A stretch of DNA of 64,000 nt from an uncultured Eubacterium sp. (GTDB lineage: Bacteria > Bacillota > Clostridia > Oscillospirales > Acutalibacteraceae): assembly GCF_934525195.1 (NCBI RefSeq), contig NZ_CAKSZA010000001.1:360882-424881 (forward strand). The letters are read 5' to 3'. Within the stretch, counting starts at the first letter, position 1. Each line of letters opens with the position of its first letter. The notes beneath the pieces were generated by a model. That model was given only the letters and a program-made list of their open reading frames with translations. It was not told the DNA's origin and made no database searches. Shown here in pieces: positions 33,711 through 41,547 of this stretch. A program made the translations under genes and the position numbers.

Positions 33711-33750
33711 AAGCGTGTGATTTCAATAGAGATTACACGCTTTTTTCTTT
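33711..33750 (+). terminator. Terminator of the CBASS operon
   Basis: AAGCGTGTGA pairs with TTACACGCTT and is followed by six T. Confidence 0.85.
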
Positions 33751-33777
33751 TAAAATTTAAAAGAAAGGATAAGAAAA

Positions 33778-33837
33778 ATGAAATTTACTCAATTCTCCGA
33801 GTTTAATTTATTTAAGTGCTTAATTAATGCACCCTGA
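33778..33837 (+). CDS. 19-residue small ORF, candidate leader peptide
   Basis: ATG preceded by GAAAGGA at 10 nt, encoding a 19-residue peptide rich in Phe, with LFKCLINAP at its end. It lies between the CBASS terminator and a large two-step hairpin that precedes the backbone genes. Such a layout occurs in translational attenuators of resistance and conjugation genes. No similarity is recognised and it may be untranslated. Confidence 0.3.
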   Translation: MKFTQFSEFNLFKCLINAP

Positions 33838-33935
33838 CACCTAATAAATAAGAGTGAAAACAGTATCAAAGTTTATACAAACACACAAAAGAAGATAGCA
33901 AATGAATTAACAGTATAAATAAAAAAGAAAGTGGA

Positions 33936-33994
33936 CTGTACCCAATCGGTTTGTCCGTTCCTGCAGGAACGAGTCGATTGGGTACAGCTTTTTC
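33936..33994 (+). terminator. Large two-tier hairpin, terminator or attenuator
   Basis: CTGTACCCAATCG (33936-33948) pairs with CGATTGGGTACAG (33975-33987). Inside it, CGTTCCTG and CAGGAACG form a second perfect stem. CTTTTTCT follows. It sits upstream of the first backbone gene and 98 nt after the small ORF, so it may control read-through into the transfer genes. Confidence 0.75.
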
Positions 33995-34052
33995 TAATAA
34001 CAAAATATTCAATCGTCGCCTAAAAAATATATGTGATTATGGAGGTAACTGT

Positions 34053-34427
34053 ATGAAATATACAAAGCAAAAACATTTGCAACGATTTTATAAAGCCATA
34101 GAAGGTAAAAACCAAAATAACGACGCTCTTATGTCGGCAATATATTTGCTGACTGTAGATACAATTGTGTGGAAACAAGTTTGTTCCCAAGTAAATGTGA
34201 ATTCAATATCATTTGACAAAATCACATTGAAAAAAACAGGTAAATATGGTTATTGCCTGTTTTGTGCTGCAAGGGATATGTATCTTGGCACAAAGTATTT
34301 AAGCGTATCTGATATGACAGATAAAGATGTGATACCACTAATGATATTTAGAATTATCTGCAATTCAATGGCTATACGAAGATTTGGATTGTTAGCCATT
34401 GAATGCGAAAAAAATAGAAAGGAGTGA
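34053..34427 (+). CDS. DUF6075 family element protein
   Basis: 124 residues. Similar in layout to DUF6075 proteins that accompany Tn1549-like conjugative elements: HLQRFYKAI near the start, ALMSAIYLLT in the middle. Function unknown. GGAGGTAACTGT precedes ATG 34053; sequence upstream in the same frame overlaps the hairpin and is not coding. First gene of the backbone. Confidence 0.65.
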   Translation: MKYTKQKHLQRFYKAIEGKNQNNDALMSAIYLLTVDTIVWKQVCSQVNVNSISFDKITLKKTGKYGYCLFCAARDMYLGTKYLSVSDMTDKDVIPLMIFRIICNSMAIRRFGLLAIECEKNRKE

Positions 34428-34498
34428 TTTTATATATGATTGTATTAGGTTCAAATCACAATGATAACGATAAATAATTGCGAAAGGAAATTAGTTAA

Positions 34499-34819
34499 AT
34501 GAACGAATGGGAAAGACTTCAGCAACAAGCTGAAAGATACAAACAGCTATATCCCGAAGGAACAAGAGTTTTGCTCATCCAAATGGACGACGATCGGAAT
34601 CCTGTTGAGCCAAACACAAGAGGTACAGTAAATCATGTTGATGATCTTGGCACAATCCATATGAACTGGGATAACGGAAGAACGCTTGCAATTTGTCCTC
34701 ACGCAGATAGCTTCAGAAAACTGACTGAACAGGAAATTGAAGAAGAAAACAATGCTATCTGTGTTGAAGAAACGACAGATGACCTGGTCGAAGAATCAGG
34801 AATGACACAGTCAATGTGA
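34499..34819 (+). CDS. DUF4314 domain protein with acidic Ser-Met tail
   Basis: 106 residues. The DUF4314 domain covers about residues 15-80 (GTRVLLIQMDDDRNPVEPNT, GTVNHVDDLGTIHMNWDNG), a small SH3-like barrel of unknown role found in conjugative elements. The last 25 residues are acidic and end SGMTQSM. The same kind of tail occurs on several other proteins of this element. GAAAGGAAA precedes the start. Confidence 0.8.
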   Translation: MNEWERLQQQAERYKQLYPEGTRVLLIQMDDDRNPVEPNTRGTVNHVDDLGTIHMNWDNGRTLAICPHADSFRKLTEQEIEEENNAICVEETTDDLVEESGMTQSM

Positions 34820-34857
34820 GGTGAATCAGAAAAAACGATGATGAGCAGTAATGCCCT

Positions 34858-36126
34858 ATGTCAATTAAATATTTAGATATGTTTTCAGGAATCGGTGGTT
34901 TTAGGTCAGGACTTGAAAAGGTCGGTAGCTTTGAATGTGTCGGTTACTGCGAAATCGATGAATATGCCCGCAGAGCGTATGAAGCAATGTATAACACAAA
35001 AGGAGAAATGTATTTTGAAGATGCAACAAAAATCAATCCCGATGACTTACCCGATATCGACCTTATTACAGGAGGTTTTCCCTGTCAATCATTTTCAATC
35101 GCAGGGCGAAGAAACGGATTTAATGATACAAGAGGAACGCTCTTCTTCGAGATTGCTCGAATTGCTGCCGTTAAAAGGCCCGCTCTTTTGTTCCTTGAAA
35201 ACGTTCCCGGCTTGCTTTCGCATGACGAAGGCAGGACATTTGCTGCCATCCTTAATGCATTGGATGAAATTGGGTATGATGTCTCATGGACTCAGCTTAA
35301 CAGCGCAAACTTTGGTGTTCCCCAATCCCGCAATAGAGTGTTCATTACCGGATTTCTTAGAGAAAAATGCAGGGGCGAAGTATTCGCTTTCAGCGAAACA
35401 AATCCAAAGACTATTGTCAGACGAGTGCCGGGAAGTGAAGGTAATCGAGTTTACTCAGCTGATGGACTCTCAATTACCCTTACAGCAGGCGGCGGTGGAG
35501 GCGGAGGAAAAACAGGACTCTATCTGATTCCTATTCCTGTTAAATCCAAAACAAAAAGCGGTTATCAGTTTGCATTCCCGAATGACAGTATTGATGTTTC
35601 ATATTTAACTATGAATTCAAGGCGTGGCAGAGTAGGATCAGAAATTGCTCACACTCTGACAACAAACAGTACACAGGCTTTTTACTTTATAGATATGAAT
35701 CCGAATGCTAAACTAACGCAGCTTGCAAGATGTATTACTGCAAGACAGGATTCTGGAATCAGTCATCGACACGGAGAACATTCGGGAGTTATGGTTATAC
35801 TCAAGGAGTTGACAGCAGATGAACTGGTTTCTATCGGTGATACATTCCATAATTATTGGACTTTTGAAAATCCAAACAAAGAAACTGTAACAGCAATGAT
35901 TATTGTTGATGAAAACAGAAACTTCTTTGTCGGATATATCAGACGATTGACACCGAGGGAATGCTTCAGACTGCAAGGCTTTACAGACGAACAATTTGAT
36001 AAGGTTAAAGCACTCGGAATGTCCGATGCAAGACTCTACAAAATGGCTGGAAACGCAGTTAGCGTACCAGTCATTACTGCTATTGGAGAACAATTAAAAA
36101 GAATATTTTATGGTGGTGATAAATAA
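34858..36126 (+). CDS. DNA (cytosine-5-)-methyltransferase
   Basis: 422 residues with the full set of C5-methyltransferase motifs: I (DMFSGIGGFRSGLE), IV with the catalytic Cys (GGFPCQSFSIAG), VI (LFLENVPGLL), VIII (PQSRNRVFITG), IX (RLTPRECFRLQGF) and X (YKMAGNAVSVPV). The target-recognition region lies between VIII and IX and holds a poly-Gly stretch. No restriction enzyme gene is adjacent, so it is an orphan. It probably protects the element from host restriction. Its stop overlaps the next start (TAATG). Confidence 0.92.
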   Translation: MSIKYLDMFSGIGGFRSGLEKVGSFECVGYCEIDEYARRAYEAMYNTKGEMYFEDATKINPDDLPDIDLITGGFPCQSFSIAGRRNGFNDTRGTLFFEIARIAAVKRPALLFLENVPGLLSHDEGRTFAAILNALDEIGYDVSWTQLNSANFGVPQSRNRVFITGFLREKCRGEVFAFSETNPKTIVRRVPGSEGNRVYSADGLSITLTAGGGGGGGKTGLYLIPIPVKSKTKSGYQFAFPNDSIDVSYLTMNSRRGRVGSEIAHTLTTNSTQAFYFIDMNPNAKLTQLARCITARQDSGISHRHGEHSGVMVILKELTADELVSIGDTFHNYWTFENPNKETVTAMIIVDENRNFFVGYIRRLTPRECFRLQGFTDEQFDKVKALGMSDARLYKMAGNAVSVPVITAIGEQLKRIFYGGDK

Positions 36127-37199
36127 TGCCAAATTGGGTACAGAACAATATTAAATTCAGTGGTGATACTGCTGAAATAAAGAAAATGCTTGAAGCAATC
36201 AAGAATGATGAAATCAGCTTCGGTTCTATTGATTTCAACAAAATTATTCCTATGCCGGAATCACTTAATATTGAGTGTGGCTCAATAACAAACAAGGGTA
36301 TTGAGATGGTTAAGAATTATCTTGAAAGTATGCCTGAAGAACTGAAAGGCAAGGAAGGAACATACGAAGAATTTATTGCTGATTTAAGAAACCATAGCAC
36401 AGATATTTCAGATGAGAAAGAAAAGAAAATCTGGGATATCGGTGTTACGGCAGTAAGTAATTTGTATCAATACGAAGCACCGACATGGTACGAATGGCAC
36501 TGTAAAAACTGGGGTACAAAATGGAATGCCTGCGAATGTACAGAGGTTGATGAAAATGCAAAATCAATCAGTTTTCAGACTGCATGGAGTACACCGTTTC
36601 CTGTTATGAAACGATTGTCGGGATTGTTTCCTAATATTGAAATACGAACAGAATTTGCAGATGAGGATATCGGACAAAACTGCGGCATGTACACCTTTAA
36701 AGGCGGTGAAATCATATCAGAATGGAATCCGGCAGATGAAGAAACAAACAAGGAAGCATTGGAATTTGCCGCAAGAGTATGGGAATACGACCTTTCGGAT
36801 TTTCAGCTGCATCTTAATGCAACGGGAACGGATTATATCTATACAGGCGAGTCGGACTATGAGTTGATTGAGTTATTCGGCAAGCCTGCTCTTTTTACAA
36901 ATGAACGTTTAACGCTTAATGATATACCTTTGGGTTTTAACCTTTATCACATAAGAAGATCAGATAACGATGATGAAATTCTGTCGACGCTTGAACCTAA
37001 TGTCAGAGTGAATCACGGCGGTACTATCATTACTAATGAAGCTATTGATTTCGGAGATAAAGGATATATTGAATTCAATGCAGAAAACAGTATCAATTTT
37101 ATCGGAGGAGATAATCTGTCTATTGACGATTATGTAACCGAAAATTTCACTATGGATATTTCAGGTCAGCAGTCAGGAGGTATGGGCTTATGCCAATAG
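36126..37199 (+). CDS. api92/YubB-like protein with LPD28-type domain
   Basis: 357 residues. The N-terminal about 200 residues match the api92/YubB ferredoxin-like family (MPNWVQNNIKFSGD, WYEWHCKNWGTKWNACE). The C-terminal part (ALFTNERLTLNDIPLGFNLY, FGDKGYIEFNA) resembles the LPD28/YodL domain of large polyvalent proteins in mobile elements. Proteins of this group are proposed to act in the recipient or against host defences. Translationally coupled to the methyltransferase. Confidence 0.75.
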   Translation: MPNWVQNNIKFSGDTAEIKKMLEAIKNDEISFGSIDFNKIIPMPESLNIECGSITNKGIEMVKNYLESMPEELKGKEGTYEEFIADLRNHSTDISDEKEKKIWDIGVTAVSNLYQYEAPTWYEWHCKNWGTKWNACECTEVDENAKSISFQTAWSTPFPVMKRLSGLFPNIEIRTEFADEDIGQNCGMYTFKGGEIISEWNPADEETNKEALEFAARVWEYDLSDFQLHLNATGTDYIYTGESDYELIELFGKPALFTNERLTLNDIPLGFNLYHIRRSDNDDEILSTLEPNVRVNHGGTIITNEAIDFGDKGYIEFNAENSINFIGGDNLSIDDYVTENFTMDISGQQSGGMGLCQ

Positions 37200-37756
37200 A
37201 AAATATAACCACAGATGAATTGCGAAAGATGAGTGATAAGGAAGGACTTATCCTGCAAGGCTGCGGTGGTGATTTGCAAGAATGGATTGACGGTGTCAAT
37301 GAAATGCTGACAGAGAGTGGAATCCTCCTGAACGGTACTAAATTTGAAAAGGTGTATGCATTTCAGAATGATAATCTTACAAATCTGCTCTATCCATTTG
37401 AAGATGTAGAACTCAGTATAGGTAAGCTCGCTATGTGGAGAATAGCAACGCATACACAGTTTTATGGTACTTGGTTATCTGATTATGTGCCTAATTATCT
37501 TGGTGGATTTATTGTTGCAAAACAAAAGCCCGATTGCGAATTAATCGGACAAGACGGCAATATATTCAATCTTATGGGAATTGCATCAAGAACACTTCGC
37601 AATAATGGTATGGCTGAACAGGCATCTGAAATGTGTACTCGTATAAGAGCATCGGAGAGTTATAATTCGGCTCTTTGTATTATCGGTGAATATGTTAATA
37701 TCACAGGACCGAATGAAGATATGTGTGAAAGCAATGATTTTACACAATCAATGTGA
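37190..37756 (+). CDS. Conserved conjugative-element protein with acidic Ser-Met tail
   Basis: 188 residues. The core (GLILQGCGGDLQEWIDGVNEML, LAMWRIATHTQFYGTWLSDY) is a type often seen in Tn1549-like elements. The last 20 residues carry several acidic residues and end NDFTQSM, the same four residues as the DUF4314 protein. Overlaps the upstream gene by 10 nt; AGGAGG is placed 9 nt before ATG. Function unknown. Confidence 0.65.
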   Translation: MPIENITTDELRKMSDKEGLILQGCGGDLQEWIDGVNEMLTESGILLNGTKFEKVYAFQNDNLTNLLYPFEDVELSIGKLAMWRIATHTQFYGTWLSDYVPNYLGGFIVAKQKPDCELIGQDGNIFNLMGIASRTLRNNGMAEQASEMCTRIRASESYNSALCIIGEYVNITGPNEDMCESNDFTQSM

Positions 37757-37792
37757 AATAAAATTAAAATAATATATTAATTTGAAAACAGT

Positions 37793-37837
37793 GCGTGGTT
37801 GTTTTGTGTATTTAACACAAAGCGGCCACGCTTTTTT
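37793..37837 (+). terminator. Terminator between the LPD28 and Dam genes
   Basis: GCGTGG pairs with CCACGC, with an inner TTTGTGT/ACACAAA stem and a run of six T. Because it lies inside an apparent upstream extension of the adenine methyltransferase frame, that extension is not coding. Confidence 0.85.
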
Positions 37838-37880
37838 GTTTTATGCACAAATCATCTTAGCACGGATCGGAGATGATGAT

Positions 37881-38807
37881 ATGTCAGATAATGCCAGTCC
37901 GCTTCAGTGGACAGGCAACAAAGGGTGTATTTACACCACTATTGATGCATTTATGCCACCGCATAAAATTTATATTGAACCTTGTATGGGCAGTGCTGAA
38001 GTATTCCTGAGAAAGAAACCGTCAGAAAAAGAAATACTCAATGATTATAACGGCGATTTGGTTAAGTTTTTCAGAGTTTTGCAAAGCTCACAGAAACTTG
38101 CCTTTTTACTTGGTCGCTTGTATTTTTCATATAATTCCGAGCAGATATTCAAAGAAAATAAAATGCTGTTAAAAGGTGTGCCGAATATTCTTGATGATGT
38201 AACTGATACAGCCTTAAAAATAGAAAACGCTTCATGGGAAGATATAAAGCTCGCAGTCGCATTTTTTGAAAATCAGACATTCAGTTTCAGTTCAACAGGA
38301 AAAACCTTTGCCATTGATAAACGGGATATGACAAGGAAATTCGGCAGATTAGTGGCAGCTTGCACACGCTTGCGTGATGCAATTATTCTGCATAGGGATT
38401 ATAAAGACGCAATTCTTTATGCTGCGGGTCCGAATACCTTTATACTGCTTGATCCTCCGTATAAGGACACGGAAAAGTATTATCAAAAGTCTAATTTTGA
38501 TGTTAGTCAGCATGAGGTATTATTTGAATTTATGAATGACATTCATCTGAAATATGACGGTAAATGCAAATTTATAATCACCTATAACAATAACCCGTTT
38601 ATTGTTGGCCTTGCTGAAAAATACGGATTTTATACCTATGTGCAGAAAAGGCTTCACAACATGAGGCAAGGTATTAATCCCGGTGAAATGTACGAAGAAC
38701 TGCTCATAGCAAACTATGATTTAGAAGCACAGGCAAAGGAAAACAAAAAAACATTGATGGATGAAACAAGGCAGATATCCTTGTTTGATTTAAAATATGA
38801 TTATTAA
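37881..38807 (+). CDS. DNA adenine methyltransferase (Dam/D12 class)
   Basis: 308 residues. SAM-binding motif YIEPCMGSAEVFLRKKPS and catalytic DPPY in LLDPPYKDTE, with QWTGNKGCIYTTI at the start, as in D12 class N6-adenine methyltransferases. Orphan, without a nuclease. Together with the cytosine enzyme it could mark the element DNA before or after transfer. Start at 37881 after GGAGATGATGAT. Confidence 0.85.
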   Translation: MSDNASPLQWTGNKGCIYTTIDAFMPPHKIYIEPCMGSAEVFLRKKPSEKEILNDYNGDLVKFFRVLQSSQKLAFLLGRLYFSYNSEQIFKENKMLLKGVPNILDDVTDTALKIENASWEDIKLAVAFFENQTFSFSSTGKTFAIDKRDMTRKFGRLVAACTRLRDAIILHRDYKDAILYAAGPNTFILLDPPYKDTEKYYQKSNFDVSQHEVLFEFMNDIHLKYDGKCKFIITYNNNPFIVGLAEKYGFYTYVQKRLHNMRQGINPGEMYEELLIANYDLEAQAKENKKTLMDETRQISLFDLKYDY

Positions 38808-38819
38808 AGGAGAAAACAG

Positions 38820-39050
38820 ATGGAAATTGAAGTAAAAATCAAAATTGCCATGCCAGATGAAGTGGCAAATACTCTTGGAATTGATGAAGATTCCGTACTT
38901 GAATCCTACTATGAAGATGGGTATATCTATATCTGCAAGGTAGACGATGATGAACTTGACGAATTGGCTCATGAGTATGATGACTGCACAGATTGTGAAA
39001 GCTGCGAAATGTTCTGTCCTCATTGTCAGAACTGCATACTTGATGATTAG
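38820..39050 (+). CDS. Small acidic Cys-rich protein
   Basis: 76 residues. The N-terminal half resembles the AbrB/SpoVT-like segment found upstream of such regulators (NTLGIDEDSVLESYYEDGYI). The C-terminal half has six or more Cys in a zinc-finger-like cluster (CTDCESCEMFCPHCQNC). It precedes an AbrB-family gene by 13 nt. AAAGGAG precedes the start. Possible metal-binding regulator; function unknown. Confidence 0.6.
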   Translation: MEIEVKIKIAMPDEVANTLGIDEDSVLESYYEDGYIYICKVDDDELDELAHEYDDCTDCESCEMFCPHCQNCILDD

Positions 39051-39063
39051 TCGGAGGTGTAAA

Positions 39064-39372
39064 ATGAAAATTTTAAGAATTCTCGGAAAGCGAGGCAGAG
39101 TTACAATTCCTTTTGAAATCAGAGAAATAGTCGGCTTCAGTTACAACGATGTGCTGTCATTTACGGTTGATGATGAAAACACCGTGACAATCAAAAAGGA
39201 AAGAATCTGTGACAATAACTGCCCAAAATATAATCTGTCCCCTGCTGATATGAGGGATGATGAACTGTTAAGGGACTTTATTGACAGACTGCCTTCATCC
39301 AAGCAGAGAGAAGTACTTGTCCATTTATCATTGAAATGGGCAGCTAAGAATGGCGGTGTTGTTAATGCTTGA
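39064..39372 (+). CDS. AbrB/SpoVT family DNA-binding protein
   Basis: 102 residues. N-terminal AbrB swapped-hairpin domain (ILGKRGRVTIPFEIREIVGF ... LSFTVDDENTVTIKKE), then a C-terminal helical segment with a Cys pair (CDNNCPKY). Likely regulates element genes. Start at 39064 because GGAGGTG precedes it; the longer upstream frame overlaps the Cys-rich gene. Confidence 0.82.
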   Translation: MKILRILGKRGRVTIPFEIREIVGFSYNDVLSFTVDDENTVTIKKERICDNNCPKYNLSPADMRDDELLRDFIDRLPSSKQREVLVHLSLKWAAKNGGVVNA

Positions 39373-40087
39373 TTATGTGCCGTTTTACAGGCATTCACTC
39401 AGCAGTGCAAGACATTGTAATGAGGTTGATAGGTGGCGTGCAAGCCATAAAGCAAACATGGATTGTGCGGTCGCTATCAAAAAGGCTATCGGTGATAACT
39501 TCAAGGATAATCATTTCAATTCCGATTGTGTAAATGCAATTATTAAGAAATTCGGATTTGACCGTGTAAACTTCATTCTGCGATACAATTTGAAGAAAGC
39601 ACAGCACGATGAAAGATATTCAAAAGAAAACAGAGAATGGGGCAAAGGTTTATGTGCTCCAGACAGCAATATGCGAACAGATTATCTTATAAATGAGCAT
39701 CCGGTGTTAATAAATGCTTTTATCGACAGAACAAGAAACGAGTGGGGCAAACTCAATCTTTATGACAGTTCACATTGTGATGATAAGACAGGTGTTGAAT
39801 TGGAAGAAAAAATACTTGTTCTCAATCCGACAAGGTTGAATGATAAGTATAAAACACCTGAAGATCAGCTTTTTGTTGCAACAGGAGGTTTTGGCTGTTC
39901 CCCTTCTGCAAGCGGCAGAGCGGTATATGGATATTTTCTTAAAGATAATGAGGAATGCCGTTGGGACAGAAATGATTTTATCGGTATTCTGAAAGATGAA
40001 TTCTTGCCTGATTGGGCAAAAGAAAAACTGAATATCTCAGATGATACTGCCGAGTCTGTAGAGGACAGCGGTATTTCTATGTCATAA
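39365..40087 (+). CDS. DUF3849 domain protein with near-terminal Ser-Met
   Basis: 240 residues. The family pattern is clear: MLDYVPFYRHSLSSARHCNE at the start, and DQLFVATGGFGCSPSASGRAV in the middle. DUF3849 proteins are typical of Firmicutes conjugative elements; function unknown. The acidic C-terminus ends SVEDSGISMS, one residue longer than the Ser-Met tails elsewhere. Overlaps the AbrB gene by 8 nt. Confidence 0.75.
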   Translation: MLDYVPFYRHSLSSARHCNEVDRWRASHKANMDCAVAIKKAIGDNFKDNHFNSDCVNAIIKKFGFDRVNFILRYNLKKAQHDERYSKENREWGKGLCAPDSNMRTDYLINEHPVLINAFIDRTRNEWGKLNLYDSSHCDDKTGVELEEKILVLNPTRLNDKYKTPEDQLFVATGGFGCSPSASGRAVYGYFLKDNEECRWDRNDFIGILKDEFLPDWAKEKLNISDDTAESVEDSGISMS

Positions 40088-40099
40088 GGAGTGTGAAAT

Positions 40100-40456
40100 A
40101 TGAGAATCGTAGTTGTTGAACCCGGTAAGGCTGCTTATGAAAGTGAAATCGAAAATTCACTTAATGCAGAACAAGAAATTGTCGGTGGATATATTGAAGT
40201 CGTATATAATGACGATGATACAATCATCATTTGTAATGAAGAAGGCAAACTGCAAGGCTTAAAAGGAAATCGTCATCTTGACAACGGTACTTCTATTATA
40301 GCAGGAACATTCTTTATTGTTGGTGACGGCGGAGAAGATTTCAGATCATTAACGGATGAAGAAACAGAAAAGTATTTACACAAGTATGCTCAGCCCGAAG
40401 AAATATCAGATGAAGAAGTTGAATCTGATATGGGTTGTGCAATGTATTTTATGTAA
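40100..40456 (+). CDS. DUF3846 domain protein, Met-terminated acidic tail
   Basis: 118 residues. DUF3846-like core: MRIVVVEPGKAAYESEI, GGYIEVVYNDDDTIIICNEE, ISIIAG-like segment and a C-terminal acidic tail ending GCAMYFM. Found next to DUF3849 in related elements. Function unknown; small size and acidity would fit a DNA-mimic or antirestriction role, but there is no direct evidence. AAGGAGTGTGAAAT precedes the start. Confidence 0.72.
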   Translation: MRIVVVEPGKAAYESEIENSLNAEQEIVGGYIEVVYNDDDTIIICNEEGKLQGLKGNRHLDNGTSIIAGTFFIVGDGGEDFRSLTDEETEKYLHKYAQPEEISDEEVESDMGCAMYFM

Positions 40457-40474
40457 AAATGGAGGGTAGTAATT

Positions 40475-40858
40475 ATGGCAGCAACCAATAACAAAGCAAA
40501 AACGAATAAGGTGAAAACACCGTATATCAAAGCATCAATTGACAGACTTACAGACGGAAATACAAGTCTCAAGGCATATGCTTCTGCAACAATCGGCAGT
40601 TCATTTGTAATTACAGGAATCAAAGTGTGCAATGGTAAAAACGGTTTATTTGCACAGATGCCTACTCGTTCTTATACTGATAAGAACGGCAAGGTGCAGT
40701 ATCCCGAAACCTTTTATCCGATAACTGCCCAGGCTCGTGAAAATCTTAATAAAGCAGTTGTCAATGCCTACGAAAATGAAATTTCACAGGCACAGGATGA
40801 TGGCGAAGATTTTGAAGAGATTGCTGATGAAGATGAAGGGCTTTCGCCCTCTATGTAA
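40475..40858 (+). CDS. SpoVG family protein with acidic Ser-Met tail
   Basis: 127 residues. SpoVG-like core (YIKASIDRLTDGNTSLKAYA, ITGIKVCNGKNGLFAQMPTR, TFYPITAQARENLNKAV). SpoVG proteins bind RNA or DNA and affect sporulation and cell-wall genes; versions on conjugative elements are common. The tail is strongly acidic (DDGEDFEEIADEDEG) and ends LSPSM. TGGAGGGTAGTAATT precedes the start. Confidence 0.85.
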   Translation: MAATNNKAKTNKVKTPYIKASIDRLTDGNTSLKAYASATIGSSFVITGIKVCNGKNGLFAQMPTRSYTDKNGKVQYPETFYPITAQARENLNKAVVNAYENEISQAQDDGEDFEEIADEDEGLSPSM

Positions 40859-40917
40859 AAATGTCTGGACATTTGAATTCGTTTGTATATACTGTGTGTT
40901 TGAAAGGAGTCGATTAT

Positions 40918-41466
40918 ATGACTAAAACTAAATCAATTATTTTATGTCTTGTAATTCTGATTGCAATCTTTTCAGGATGCAGTACACAAGAAACCAATTC
41001 AAAGTCAGAAGTGCAGGCAAACACAATTAATGCAATAACAAATGAAATCACAGCAGAGCAAGAAACATCAGAATCTGAAACTACCACGCAGAAAAGCGAT
41101 AATTCAGAAACAACTGTTGCAAACAAAGCAAGACCTGCTGAACAAAAATCAACAGGTCGGACCACAACCAAAAAATCAACTGCAACGCAGAAACAGACCA
41201 CTACCAAAAGGCAGACTACAACAAAGAAAGTTACCACAACGCAGAAACCTGCTACCACCAAAAAGGTTACAACAACTGAAGATGATTGGGATTGTAATGT
41301 AGACGGTCACTCCTGTGAGGTTGGTCCGATCGGTTGGGTAAACAGTGAGGCTGAGGCTACAGATAAAGCACTTGAATATATAGCAAGCCACGATGCTTCA
41401 GGTAATTTCAGAATTAGAGAATGCTATTGGTGTGGTAAATATACTGCAAAAATCACATTGGATTAA
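40918..41466 (+). CDS. Thr/Lys-rich lipoprotein
   Basis: 182 residues. Lipoprotein signal ending IFSGC (Cys19-20). A long low-complexity linker of Thr, Lys, Gln and Ser (about 25-125) resembles wall-spanning stalks. A small C-terminal domain follows with Cys pairs (CNVDGHSCEVG, ECYWCGKY). It sits just before the surface adhesin gene and may act in cell contact during transfer. Start at 40918 after AAAGGAG. Confidence 0.7.
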   Translation: MTKTKSIILCLVILIAIFSGCSTQETNSKSEVQANTINAITNEITAEQETSESETTTQKSDNSETTVANKARPAEQKSTGRTTTKKSTATQKQTTTKRQTTTKKVTTTQKPATTKKVTTTEDDWDCNVDGHSCEVGPIGWVNSEAEATDKALEYIASHDASGNFRIRECYWCGKYTAKITLD

Positions 41467-41547
41467 ATATCAATATGGTACATCAAAGAGTCGAATTAAA
41501 ATTCGGCTCTTTTTTTGTACCCAAATATAAAAGAAAGGAAGATTGTT

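Noticed and set aside
33778..33994. Leader of an antibiotic resistance gene
   Set aside because: The small ORF and hairpin resemble such leaders, but the following genes are element backbone and no resistance gene is in the window.
36126..37199. ArdA-type antirestriction protein
   Set aside because: It is acidic and element-borne, but the N-terminus matches api92/YubB and the C-terminus LPD28, not ArdA.
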